Below are positions 34,860 through 43,067 of a stretch of DNA of 64,000 nucleotides, piece by piece. Numbering within the stretch: the first letter of the stretch is position 1; each line of letters starts with the position of its first letter. Under the pieces are notes generated by a model. The model searched no databases, had not been told where the DNA came from, and worked only from the letters and a program-made list of their open reading frames with translations. The stretch is from Erythrobacter sp047872805 (GTDB taxonomy: Bacteria; Pseudomonadota; Alphaproteobacteria; Sphingomonadales; Sphingomonadaceae), in NCBI RefSeq assembly GCF_047872805.1, contig NZ_JBLQUK010000004.1, positions 143,618 through 207,617 on the forward strand, given 5' to 3'. A program made the position numbers and the translations under genes.

Positions 34860-35753
34860 ATGATCGAAACCGCCTACGCCAAGATCAACCTCGCGCTGCA
34901 TGTCCGCAGGCGGCTGGAGGACGGGTATCACGAGCTTGAGACCCTGTTCGCTTTCGTCGATGCGGGCGATGAGTTGACGGCGAAGCCCGCCACGCAGGAC
35001 AGCCTGCATGTGGTGGGCGAGTTCTCGGGTTTGCTCGCCACCGGACTCCCCTCCCTTGGGGGAGGGGTTGGGGGTGGGGGCTCTGCCCCATCGACGGCGG
35101 AACCCCCATCCCCGGCCCTTCCCCAAGGGGAAGGGAGTGTGTTCGACAATCTGGTGGCCAAGGCCCTGAACGCCCTCCCGTGCCCGAAAGGGCTGGCGGT
35201 GACGCTGGAGAAGAACCTTCCCGTCGCGGCGGGCCTTGGCGGCGGGTCGGCGGATGCGGGGGCGGTGTTTCGGATTATCGAGGCGCTGCACGGTCTGCCC
35301 GATGACTGGCAGGCGCGGGCGGCCAAGCTTGGCGCGGATGTGCCCGCCTGCGTCCTTAGCCGCACCCATATCGGCCTTGGCACCGGCACCGAGCAGGAGA
35401 GCGTCGAGGACGACCTTGCCGGCACCCCCGTCCTGCTGGTCAACCCGCGCGTGCCGCTTTCGACGGGCCCGGTGTTCGCGGCGTGGGACATGCAAGATCG
35501 CGGGCCGCTTCCCAAAGGCCCTGCCAGTTGGATCGCGCGGGAAGGGCGCAATGACCTAGAAGCCCCCGCCATATCGCTGTGCCCGGTGATCGCCGATGTG
35601 CTCGCGGCGTTGCAGGCCACCGCTCCATGGCTTGCCCGGATGTCCGGATCAGGCGCGACCTGTTTTGCGCTCTATGACACCCCCGAAGCCCGCGATGCGG
35701 CGGCTGATACAATGCCGCGCGAATGGTGGACAATGGCGGGGCGACTGCGGTGA
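34860..35753 (+). CDS. ispE: 4-diphosphocytidyl-2-C-methyl-D-erythritol kinase with in-frame repeat insertion
   Basis: IspE phosphorylates CDP-methylerythritol in the MEP isoprenoid pathway. The 297 residues carry the GHMP-kinase marks: A-Y-A-K-I-N-L (5-11, catalytic Lys8), the ATP loop P-V-A-A-G-L-G-G-G-S-A-D-A (121-133), the catalytic Asp in G-A-D-V-P-A-C and M-S-G-S-G-A-T near 260. Between G62 and V94, just before the conserved D-N-L-V, sits a ~31-residue Gly/Pro/Ser-rich segment encoded by a palindromic DNA element (see repeat). The surrounding frame is intact, so the enzyme may tolerate it as a surface loop. The stop overlaps the next gene as GTGA. Confidence 0.93.
   Translation: MIETAYAKINLALHVRRRLEDGYHELETLFAFVDAGDELTAKPATQDSLHVVGEFSGLLATGLPSLGGGVGGGGSAPSTAEPPSPALPQGEGSVFDNLVAKALNALPCPKGLAVTLEKNLPVAAGLGGGSADAGAVFRIIEALHGLPDDWQARAAKLGADVPACVLSRTHIGLGTGTEQESVEDDLAGTPVLLVNPRVPLSTGPVFAAWDMQDRGPLPKGPASWIAREGRNDLEAPAISLCPVIADVLAALQATAPWLARMSGSGATCFALYDTPEARDAAADTMPREWWTMAGRLR
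35046..35138. repeat. Palindromic repeat element inserted within ispE
   Basis: The ~93-nt block starts with hairpin CTCCCTTGGGGGAG and ends with hairpin CTTCCCCAAGGGGAAG. In between are complementary GGGGTTGGGGGTGGGGGC and CCCCCATCCCCGGCC tracts, so the whole block folds on itself. It is translated as L-P-S-L-G-G-G... ...A-L-P-Q-G-E-G, a peptide of the type produced by palindromic elements inserted into proteins (compare Rickettsia RPEs and alphaproteobacterial relatives). Confidence 0.85.
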
Positions 35754-36466
35754 CCGCTCCCTTTCACCAGATTGGTGCGTTCACCCCCGGAGGTATCGTC
35801 TGCGTTGCCGATCATGCCAGCAATCACGTGCCCGGCGACATCCAACTCGGCATCGCACCGGAATTGCTGGATCAGCACATCGCCGTCGATATCGGGGTGG
35901 ACGGGATCGCCACTCGCATGGCGCATCGCCATGGCATCCCGGCGCATCTGGCGCGGGTTAGCAGATTGGTGGTCGATCTCCACCGCGAGGAGGATCACGC
36001 AGGCGTCGTTCCCAGCAGCAGCGATGGTCACCTGATCCCCGGCAATATCGGTGCCGACATCGAAATGCGGCTAGACCGGTTTCATCGGCCCTATCACCAA
36101 GCGCTGGAGCAATGGCTCGAAGCGCATCAGCCGAAACTGATCATCTCGCTCCACAGTTTCACCCCACAGCTTCAATCGAGCGATCAGGAGCGCCCGTGGC
36201 AAGTCGCCTTGCTCTATAATCAGGATGACCGCTCCGCGCGCCATGCGATCCGACTGTTTGCCGAGCAAGGACTCAATGTCGGCGATAACGAACCCTATTC
36301 GGGGCGCGAACTCAATGCGACGATGAACCGCCACGCCGAAGCGCATGGGCGGCCCTATTGCGCAATCGAAGTGCGGCAGGACCTGATTTCGACCCGCGCC
36401 GATCAGTCGCGCTGGGCGGCATTGATCGCCGATGTCGCCGGAAGGGTTGCGCTCGCGCTCGAGTGA
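35750..36466 (+). CDS. N-formylglutamate amidohydrolase family protein
   Basis: The 238-residue zinc amidohydrolase-like protein carries G-G-I-V-C-V-A-D-H-A-S-N-H-V-P near the N-terminus, S-R-L-V-V-D-L-H-R, I-I-S-L-H-S-F-T-P and a final E-V-R-Q-D-L block, all typical of this family (N-formylglutamate to glutamate plus formate, histidine degradation). The GTG start at 35750 overlaps the ispE stop (GTGA) and matches family N-termini; an in-frame ATG at 35723 inside ispE is an alternative. No other hut genes are nearby, so the true substrate is open. Confidence 0.83.
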   Translation: MTAPFHQIGAFTPGGIVCVADHASNHVPGDIQLGIAPELLDQHIAVDIGVDGIATRMAHRHGIPAHLARVSRLVVDLHREEDHAGVVPSSSDGHLIPGNIGADIEMRLDRFHRPYHQALEQWLEAHQPKLIISLHSFTPQLQSSDQERPWQVALLYNQDDRSARHAIRLFAEQGLNVGDNEPYSGRELNATMNRHAEAHGRPYCAIEVRQDLISTRADQSRWAALIADVAGRVALALE

Positions 36467-36507
36467 AGGCAGTGCCGTTTCGCGAAATCCAAGCTACGGG
36501 AAACAAA

Positions 36508-38223
36508 ATGTCGTTCGACAAGTCCAGATTGCCAAGTCGCCACGTCTCGGTCGGGCCGGAGCGCGCGCCGCACCGTTCCTATTATTACGCAATGGGGATG
36601 ACCGAGGAGGAAATCGCCGCGCCTTTCGTGGGCGTGGTCAGCGCCGGTAACGATTCCGCGCCCTGCAACACCACTTTGAACGCGCAGGCCGACATCTGCC
36701 GTGAAGGGGTAATCGCCGGGGGCGGGACTCCGCGCCGTTTCAACACCATCACCGTCACCGATGGCATCGCGATGGGGCATCAGGGCATGAAAAGCTCGCT
36801 CGTCAGCCGCGAGGTGATCGCGGATTCGGTTGAGCTATCGGTCCGCGGGCATTGTTATGACGCGCTGGTTGGCTTTGCGGGCTGCGACAAGAGCCTGCCG
36901 GGCATGATGATGGCGATGCTGCGGCTGAATGTGCCGTCGATCTTTGTCTACGGCGGTTCGATCCTGCCAGGGACGCATCACGGAAAGGACGTGACGGTCG
37001 TTGATGTTTTCGAGGCAGTGGGTCAACACGCCGCCGGAAATTGCCCGCTTGCCGAATTGATCGCGCTCGAGAAGGTCGCCTGCCCAGGTCACGGCGCATG
37101 CGGCGGGCAGTTCACCGCTAACACCATGGCATGTGTGGGTGAGGCAATCGGATTATCTTTACCAAACAGTAATATGGCACCTGCTCCTTACACATCGCGT
37201 GAAGAAATTGCGCGTGCGGCGGGCGCGCAGGTTATGGTGCTTTTGCAAAACAACCTGCGCCCGCGCGACATCTGCACCCGCGCCGCATTTGAAAACGCCG
37301 CGCGCGTGGTGGCCGCAACCGGCGGTTCGACCAATGCTGCGCTGCATCTGCCCGCGATGGCGAGTGAATGCGGGATCGATTTCGATCTGTTTGACGTAGC
37401 CGAGATATTCAAATCAACACCTTACATCGCAGACCTCAAGCCCGGCGGTAAGTATGTTGCCAAGGACATGCATGACGCAGGCGGAGTCTATATGGCGATG
37501 AAGACGCTGCTCGATGGCGGCTTCCTTGATCCCGAACCGATCACAGTGACGGGCAAGACGCTTGGCGAGAATATCGAAGAGATCACCTGGAACCCCGATC
37601 AAAAGGTGTTTTACGACGTGAAGAGCCCGATCACTCCCACAGGCGGTGTCGTGGGCCTGAAAGGCTCGCTTGCCCCCGAAGGTGCGATCGTCAAGGTTGC
37701 GGGTATGGCGCGGTTGCAATTTTCCGGCCCAGCGCGGGTGTTTGACTGTGAGGAAGACGCCTTTGCCGCGGTCGAGCAGCGCGACATTGCTGATGGCTGC
37801 GTGATCGTGATCCGTTACGAAGGGCCCAAGGGCGGCCCCGGAATGCGCGAAATGCTCTCCACCACCGCCGCGCTCTATGGACAGGGCATGGGCGAGAAAG
37901 TCGCCCTGATCACCGACGGGCGGTTCTCCGGTGCAACGCGGGGTTTCTGCATCGGCCATGTTGGCCCAGAAGCAGCGGATGGCGGACCGATCGCCTTGGT
38001 TGAAGATGGCGACATGATCCATATCGACGCCAGCGCAGGGACAATCGAGCTCGATGTCGCAGATGATGTGCTGGCCCAGCGCAAGCAGGCATGGACCCCG
38101 CGCACCAATGACTATCAATCGGGCGCTTTGTGGCGCTATTCCCAGACGGTCGGGTCGGCAAAGCATGGCGCTTTGACCCATCCGGGTGCGAAAGCGGAAA
38201 CGCATGTCTTCGCGGATATCTAG
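36508..38223 (+). CDS. ilvD: Dihydroxy-acid dehydratase
   Basis: IlvD dehydrates dihydroxy acids in valine, leucine and isoleucine synthesis. The protein of 571 residues contains the Fe-S ligand cysteines in N-D-S-A-P-C-N, G-C-D-K-S-L-P-G and A-C-G-G-Q-F-T-A-N-T-M, plus G-G-S-T-N-A-A-L-H and the C-terminal D-G-R-F-S-G-A-T-R-G substrate loop. ATG 36508 opens the family N-terminus. A short stretch at about 37150-37195 uses rare AT-rich codons, including two TTA. The last codons overlap the next gene's start by 20 nt. Confidence 0.96.
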   Translation: MSFDKSRLPSRHVSVGPERAPHRSYYYAMGMTEEEIAAPFVGVVSAGNDSAPCNTTLNAQADICREGVIAGGGTPRRFNTITVTDGIAMGHQGMKSSLVSREVIADSVELSVRGHCYDALVGFAGCDKSLPGMMMAMLRLNVPSIFVYGGSILPGTHHGKDVTVVDVFEAVGQHAAGNCPLAELIALEKVACPGHGACGGQFTANTMACVGEAIGLSLPNSNMAPAPYTSREEIARAAGAQVMVLLQNNLRPRDICTRAAFENAARVVAATGGSTNAALHLPAMASECGIDFDLFDVAEIFKSTPYIADLKPGGKYVAKDMHDAGGVYMAMKTLLDGGFLDPEPITVTGKTLGENIEEITWNPDQKVFYDVKSPITPTGGVVGLKGSLAPEGAIVKVAGMARLQFSGPARVFDCEEDAFAAVEQRDIADGCVIVIRYEGPKGGPGMREMLSTTAALYGQGMGEKVALITDGRFSGATRGFCIGHVGPEAADGGPIALVEDGDMIHIDASAGTIELDVADDVLAQRKQAWTPRTNDYQSGALWRYSQTVGSAKHGALTHPGAKAETHVFADI

Positions 38224-38566
38224 CTTTGCGGCCATCACCTGCGCGCTGACCGCTTGCGGCAGCGGCGAATCGCCAGCGCCCGAGGGCGCAGCGGTGGACT
38301 GCGCGATTGGGCCGGGTTCGGAATATGCCGAGGTCTGCACGCTGGAGCGCGTTTCGGCAGAGCTGTTCGTAATCCACCATCCCGATGGGGGTTTCCGCCG
38401 CTTTCGGATCGGCAGTGATCCGGCAGCGCGTATCGCGGTGGCCGATGGGGCGCAGCCGGTGGTCAATGAAACGCTGAATGAGGCAAAAGGAACGCTCGAA
38501 TTCAGCCTTGGCGTTGATCGTTATCGTATCAGGGCGGACTTGATTGCCAATGTTCCTGATGAGTGA
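38204..38566 (+). CDS. Small lipoprotein, hypothetical
   Basis: The 120-residue protein has a short lipoprotein signal with lipobox L-T-A-C (Cys21), followed by an acidic soluble domain with F-V-I-H-H-P-D-G-G-F-R-R-F-R-I. The start overlaps the 3' end of ilvD by 20 nt, and its stop overlaps NnrE/NnrD by 8 nt, so it belongs to a tightly coupled operon. The domain looks conserved but I cannot name it. Confidence 0.65.
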   Translation: MSSRISSFAAITCALTACGSGESPAPEGAAVDCAIGPGSEYAEVCTLERVSAELFVIHHPDGGFRRFRIGSDPAARIAVADGAQPVVNETLNEAKGTLEFSLGVDRYRIRADLIANVPDE

Positions 38567-39950
38567 TTGCCAGATCTTGACTGCAGCGCAAATGCGCAGC
38601 GCCGAACAGGCTTTGTTCGATGCCGGAACCAATGTCTTTGAATTGATGCAAACTGCTGCGGTTGGGGCGGCAGAGTGGATCCGAAGGGTGGCCGCGGGCA
38701 GGCCTGTCACGGTGCTGTGCGGACCGGGGAACAATGGCGGCGACGGTTATGTGATTGCTCACATTTTACGCAAGGCCGGCAATAATGTGCAGGTGGTCGC
38801 GCCTGTTTTTCCGGCAACCGATGCAGCGCAGCAGGCCTGCGCTTTGTGGGGCGCGCCAGTGCAAACATCTGGACGCGGGGTCAAGGGCGATGTGCTGGTT
38901 GATTGCCTGTTTGGTTCGGGGCTCTCGCGCCCGCTCAGCGCCGAACACGCTCTGCTGCTGCGCGATCTTGCCGCGCGACACCGACTGGTCATTGCGATCG
39001 ATGTGCCGTCCGGGATTGCCAGCGACACGGGCGCGCTGCTCAATGAAAAACTGCCGCGTTTTGATCTGACTTTGGCGCTGGGGGCTTGGAAATTCGCGCA
39101 TTGGTCGCTGCCGGGGCGGGCTTTGATGGGGACATTGAAACTGGTGCCGATTGGCGTTGGTTCGGTGACGGGGGCCGCGCAGCTTGTTCACAAACCCCTG
39201 CTTAATGTGCCCGCGCTGGACGCGCACAAATATCGCCGCGGGCTTGCCGCGATTGTTGGCGGCGCGTTGCCCGGCGCGGGAGAGCTGGCATCAGAGGCGG
39301 CGATGCGCGGCGGGGCGGGATATGTGAAGCTGCTGCGCGATGCACCATCGGTAGGGACTGATCCTGGTTTGGTAATCGACCAATCCCCGATTGGCGATGC
39401 GCTGGCAGACGAGCGGATCAATGCCCTGTTGATCGGACCGGGTCTCGGCCGGGGCAGCGATGCGGCGGCGCGCCTGGCAAAGGCATTGGCGGCGAACCGG
39501 CCCACCGTGCTAGATGCCGATGCGCTGATGTTGCTCACCCCGGACATGCTACCGGATAATCTGCCGGTGCTGGCCACGCCGCATGACGGTGAATTGGAAA
39601 GCCTGTGCCGCAGTTTTTCTGTGATCGCCGAAACGCGCCGCGACCGCGCGGTCGCATTGGCTAGGATCAGCAAGATGGTCGTCCTCGCCAAAGGAGCAGA
39701 CAGCGTGATTGCCGCGCCCGATGGGCGGGTGGCAATCGTACCGCCCGCACCTAGCTGGCTCTCCATTGCGGGCACGGGCGATGTTCTGGCCGGGATTGCA
39801 GTGAGCCGCCTTGCCGGTGGGAACGATCCCTTTGCTGCTGCCTGCGAAGCGGTCTGGCTGCACGGCGAAGCGGCCCGCATATGCGGAGCGGCCTTCACTC
39901 CGCTCGAACTGGCGCATACTGTGCCTGCGGCGCTTGCGCGGTGCCTGTAA
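38559..39950 (+). CDS. nnr: Bifunctional NAD(P)H-hydrate epimerase / ADP-dependent dehydratase
   Basis: This 463-residue fusion repairs damaged NAD(P)H hydrates. The N-terminal YjeF/NnrE half (~1-200) shows A-Q-M-R-S-A-E, C-G-P-G-N-N-G-G-D-G-Y and I-D-V-P-S-G-I. The C-terminal NnrD half (ribokinase fold) shows L-D-A-D-A-L, A-T-P-H-D-G-E, L-A-K-G-A-D and the catalytic G-T-G-D-V-L-A-G-I. The start may be ATG 38559 or 38550. The final TAA overlaps the next ATG (TAATG). Confidence 0.93.
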   Translation: MSDCQILTAAQMRSAEQALFDAGTNVFELMQTAAVGAAEWIRRVAAGRPVTVLCGPGNNGGDGYVIAHILRKAGNNVQVVAPVFPATDAAQQACALWGAPVQTSGRGVKGDVLVDCLFGSGLSRPLSAEHALLLRDLAARHRLVIAIDVPSGIASDTGALLNEKLPRFDLTLALGAWKFAHWSLPGRALMGTLKLVPIGVGSVTGAAQLVHKPLLNVPALDAHKYRRGLAAIVGGALPGAGELASEAAMRGGAGYVKLLRDAPSVGTDPGLVIDQSPIGDALADERINALLIGPGLGRGSDAAARLAKALAANRPTVLDADALMLLTPDMLPDNLPVLATPHDGELESLCRSFSVIAETRRDRAVALARISKMVVLAKGADSVIAAPDGRVAIVPPAPSWLSIAGTGDVLAGIAVSRLAGGNDPFAAACEAVWLHGEAARICGAAFTPLELAHTVPAALARCL

Positions 39951-41158
39951 TGGACATTGCCGATGAGATAATTCGCCTCGCGGCCAAAGGCGACGGGGTT
40001 TCCGAAAAGGGCAAACATTATGCCGGAACCGTTCCCGGCGATCGCATAGCGGAAGACGGTGAGATCCTGCGCGGTGCCCATCATATTGAACCCACTTGCA
40101 GGCATTTTGAAGCTTGTGGAGGGTGCCAGCTGCAACATGCCGATGACGAAGTGCTTCGCATTTTCGTGCGCAGCCGGGTCATCAACGCCGCTGCTGGTCA
40201 GGGAATTGCGATTGGCGAAGTGCTGGATGAACATCTATCCCCGCCGCAATCGCGCCGCCGCACGGTGCTGCACGCCCTGCGAACGCAGCGCGGTGCGGTT
40301 CTGGGCTTCCGCGAGGAAGGGGCGCACCGTATCGTCGATCTTGCTGAATGTGCGGTCCTGCGCCCCGAACTGGCGCAGCTGATCGCCCCGCTCCGCGCCT
40401 TTGTGGCAGCACACGGACCGCGTGGAAATGTCGATATTTCAATGTCGTTGGCCGATCAGGGGATTGATCTGGGGCTGACCCATTTCCCACTCGAAGGGCT
40501 GCCAGCGACCGAGGCCGCGCTTGATTTTGCGCGGGAACATGGTCTGGCGCGTATGACCATCGATCAGGGATACGGGGCAGAGACCTTGTGGGAGCCTGAA
40601 CCCGCGACGATCAAGCTTTCCGGTCGGCGGGTTACGCTGCCAGCGGGCGCATTTCTGCAAGCGACCGAAGACGCCGAGTCAGTGATGCTGCGCGATTCAA
40701 TAGGCTGGCTGGAAGAGGCACAAGCGGTCGCGGACCTGTTTTCTGGCCTCGGCACCTTTGCCTTTGCATTGGCTGCGAGCGGACCTGATGGGCGCAGGGT
40801 TCTGGCCGCCGAAGCCGATCAGGCGGCATATCTTGCGTGCAAGGCTGCAGGTGCGCATTCGGGCGGAAAGGTTCATGCGTTGCACCGCGATCTGTTCCGC
40901 AATCCCCTGCAACCGAATGAATTGAACCGTTTTGATGCGGTGCTGCTCGACCCTCCGCGCGCCGGGGCAAGGGCGCAGATTGCCGAAATTGCCGCGAGCG
41001 AGCTTCGGCGTGTCGTCTATGTCAGCTGCAATCCGTCAAGCTGGGCGCGCGATGGAGCAGTGCTGACAGAGGCGGGGTTCAAGCTGACCCATTTGCGCCC
41101 TGTGGGACAGTTTCGCTGGTCCACCCATGTCGAACTGGTGAGCCTATTCGCGCGATAG
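39950..41158 (+). CDS. Class I SAM-dependent RNA uridine-C5 methyltransferase (TrmA/RlmC/RlmD type)
   Basis: The 402-residue enzyme has an Fe-S cysteine set near the N-terminus (Cys50, Cys56, Cys59 in C-x5-C-G-G-C, and a fourth in A-E-C-A-V-L). The SAM motif is D-L-F-S-G-L-G-T-F-A. D-P-P-R-A-G-A and the catalytic S-C-N-P complete a uridine-5-methyltransferase. The Fe-S presence favours RlmC/RlmD (23S rRNA) over TrmA, but the exact site is unresolved. It is last in the ilvD operon and ends 1 nt before the convergent XrtA-hydrolase gene. Confidence 0.87.
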   Translation: MDIADEIIRLAAKGDGVSEKGKHYAGTVPGDRIAEDGEILRGAHHIEPTCRHFEACGGCQLQHADDEVLRIFVRSRVINAAAGQGIAIGEVLDEHLSPPQSRRRTVLHALRTQRGAVLGFREEGAHRIVDLAECAVLRPELAQLIAPLRAFVAAHGPRGNVDISMSLADQGIDLGLTHFPLEGLPATEAALDFAREHGLARMTIDQGYGAETLWEPEPATIKLSGRRVTLPAGAFLQATEDAESVMLRDSIGWLEEAQAVADLFSGLGTFAFALAASGPDGRRVLAAEADQAAYLACKAAGAHSGGKVHALHRDLFRNPLQPNELNRFDAVLLDPPRAGARAQIAEIAASELRRVVYVSCNPSSWARDGAVLTEAGFKLTHLRPVGQFRWSTHVELVSLFAR

Positions 41159-41159
41159 A

Positions 41160-41948
41160 TTAGCTTCGCAAACAGCCGAGCACCTGCGCGGTGAGCCAAT
41201 CCTGATGTTCTGGCAGCACATAGGAATGCCCTGCATTCGGGCAGCGCGCGATGCGAGGGTCGAGCCTATCCCACACGCTTTCGAACAATTGTGCGGTGCG
41301 ATCCTGGTCCGCGAGCAGGAACTGAACCTTGCCGTCGAACCGCTCCAGCCCATCGCGCATTTCCTGCGCCAATCCCGAAGGCGCTGGGGCAGGACGCAGC
41401 GATGCAATCACCCCTCGGGCAAGCTTGCCAAGGTCAACTCCGCCGCGCAGCAGGCGCACAATCTCGCGGGGGTTTTTGAGCTTTTCGGTGTAGCGCGAAC
41501 GGATTGCCGCAGGGGCATGGACAGTTTCGCCTTCACTCTGTTCGTCGCCGTCAATCGTCCAGGGGTTCGAAAGAATCAGACCGTCAAACCCTTCCCCGGC
41601 GTTCAACATCAAGGCTGATGCGGCATCGCAATTGCCCAAAGCGAACAGTCGTTCGACTTGCGGGGCCATTGCGCCAAAGGCCTCGCGGGCCGCGCGGATG
41701 TCTCCAGCGCTGGATCGGAATCCGCGATTTTCGCCTTCGCTCTCGCCAATGCCGCGCCGGTCAAATCGGAAGACGGGAAATCCGGCGCGGGCTATGCGCG
41801 CGGCGAGCAGCGATTGGCCAGAAAAGGCACCTGAGCGAATTTCATTGCCGCCGCTTACAATCAGCAGTCCGGCCGTGCCCGGGGCGGTGTCCAGTGTTCC
41901 GGCAAGTTTGAGGCTGCCGCAGCCGAATTGCAGGTGCAGGCGGCTCAT
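41160..41948 (-). CDS. Hydrolase 1, exosortase A system-associated
   Basis: The 262-residue alpha/beta-hydrolase-fold protein belongs to the exosortase-A-linked 'hydrolase 1' group (TIGR03100 type). It shows V-S-G-G-N-E-I-R-S-G near residue 31 and D-R-R-G-I-G-E-S-E-G near 63, both typical. The nucleophile-elbow position holds Cys107 (L-G-N-C-D-A-A) instead of Ser. The late His is in A-G-H-S-Y-V-L. It probably handles an acyl intermediate of the polysaccharide system. It overlaps hydrolase 2 by 4 nt (ATGA). Confidence 0.88.
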   Translation of the reverse strand: MSRLHLQFGCGSLKLAGTLDTAPGTAGLLIVSGGNEIRSGAFSGQSLLAARIARAGFPVFRFDRRGIGESEGENRGFRSSAGDIRAAREAFGAMAPQVERLFALGNCDAASALMLNAGEGFDGLILSNPWTIDGDEQSEGETVHAPAAIRSRYTEKLKNPREIVRLLRGGVDLGKLARGVIASLRPAPAPSGLAQEMRDGLERFDGKVQFLLADQDRTAQLFESVWDRLDPRIARCPNAGHSYVLPEHQDWLTAQVLGCLRS

Positions 41949-42628
41949 GCGAGTGTCGCCTGAGTTCCGGCGATCAGATCAGCAAGTGCCGTTGATTGCG
42001 CGTCGTCCTCGCCCGGTTCTGCACGTAGCCACAATCCAGCGCCGCCAAGCTGCGATTGCGCAACAATCGCGTGATGATCGGCAGCCGGCGGCTGCGCGTT
42101 TTCAAGATCGCGCAGCAATTCTGCCCCAATCTCCCATCCAGCAAGGGTCAACCCTTCGCGCCGCCCGGCATCCAGCAATTGGTCGGCCCGTTCTTCTTGT
42201 CCCGCCTCGCGCGCGGCAATCGTCCGGGCACGCAGCATAGCGCGTAGCAATTTCGGTCCGGTTTGCGGAGCAAATTGCCATCCAGGCAACGCTTCCGGTG
42301 CCATCAGCGTCCCGGCCCGCAGCGCAAGAACATGCGATGCTGCCATTTGCTCAGCGGCCGCAATCGCCGCTGTTCGCCAACCCGTCAGCGTTTGTTTGGC
42401 CAGGGGCTCAAGGCTTTCATTGCAGCCGGGCAGGTCGGGCAGGAAGCTGTCCACGCCTGCTGCATCGAGCTTGCGCATGACCTGTATTGTGAACCGGCGC
42501 AGTTTGTTGGCTTCATCGAATAATGCGGGGAGGATGAGCACGCGCAGCGCGCGCCCGCGATCGATCGAGAGCAACAATTCCTCGCTGATTTTTCCGTCTG
42601 CAAGCGGCGCGTACCAGCTAGCGATCAT
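41945..42628 (-). CDS. Hydrolase 2, exosortase A system-associated
   Basis: The 227-residue protein matches the exosortase-A-linked 'hydrolase 2' group (TIGR03101 type) with I-L-P-A-L-F-D-E-A-N-K-L-R-R near residue 32 and D-L-P-G-C-N-E-S near 65. The expected G-x-S-x-G nucleophile elbow reads L-A-L-R-A-G-T-L-M-A (101-110), with neither Ser nor Cys. It may therefore be a non-catalytic partner or use other chemistry. It lies between the ACP gene (23-nt gap) and hydrolase 1. Confidence 0.87.
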   Translation of the reverse strand: MIASWYAPLADGKISEELLLSIDRGRALRVLILPALFDEANKLRRFTIQVMRKLDAAGVDSFLPDLPGCNESLEPLAKQTLTGWRTAAIAAAEQMAASHVLALRAGTLMAPEALPGWQFAPQTGPKLLRAMLRARTIAAREAGQEERADQLLDAGRREGLTLAGWEIGAELLRDLENAQPPAADHHAIVAQSQLGGAGLWLRAEPGEDDAQSTALADLIAGTQATLA

Positions 42629-42651
42629 GGGGTTGCGCCTTCCTTGCCGGA

Positions 42652-42999
42652 TCAGGTTTCGCTGAGCTTAGATTCTGCAAACGCCAGCAGGCCGCCATAG
42701 GTTTCGAGCATTTCGCCATCGACATCGTCATCTTCGATGACGATGTCGAGGCGGTCTTCCATTTCGGTAAGCAAGCCTGCGACAGCCATGGAATCAAGCT
42801 CGGGCAAATGGCCGAACAGACCGCTTTCCAATGAAAGTTCATTGGCCTGATTGGCGTCTATGCCCAAAACATCAGCGATGATGGATTTAAGCGCGCGATC
42901 CAGCGCGGCGTGACTGTTCGCCAGCCCGCCGTCTGCATCGGCCTGCGAGGAGGCGGTGCAATCGGCGGAATCGCCGCCTGTTGCTGGTTGAATGCTCAT
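42652..42999 (-). CDS. Acyl carrier protein of the exosortase A locus
   Basis: The 115-residue protein has an Ala/Ser/Asp-rich N-terminal extension (~1-32) and an ACP four-helix domain (~33-113). The phosphopantetheine attachment site is Ser70 in L-D-S-M-A-V. It should carry an acyl or aminoacyl group for the neighbouring AMP-ligase, hydrolases and acyltransferases. It is transcribed leftward with the hydrolases, 68 nt after the GNAT gene. Confidence 0.9.
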   Translation of the reverse strand: MSIQPATGGDSADCTASSQADADGGLANSHAALDRALKSIIADVLGIDANQANELSLESGLFGHLPELDSMAVAGLLTEMEDRLDIVIEDDDVDGEMLETYGGLLAFAESKLSET

Positions 43000-43067
43000 T
43001 TCAAAACGATCCCCTGTCTGGGTCGCAACGCCTTGGCGCGCCTTTCAACTTGGTAAGACCGGCGCCT

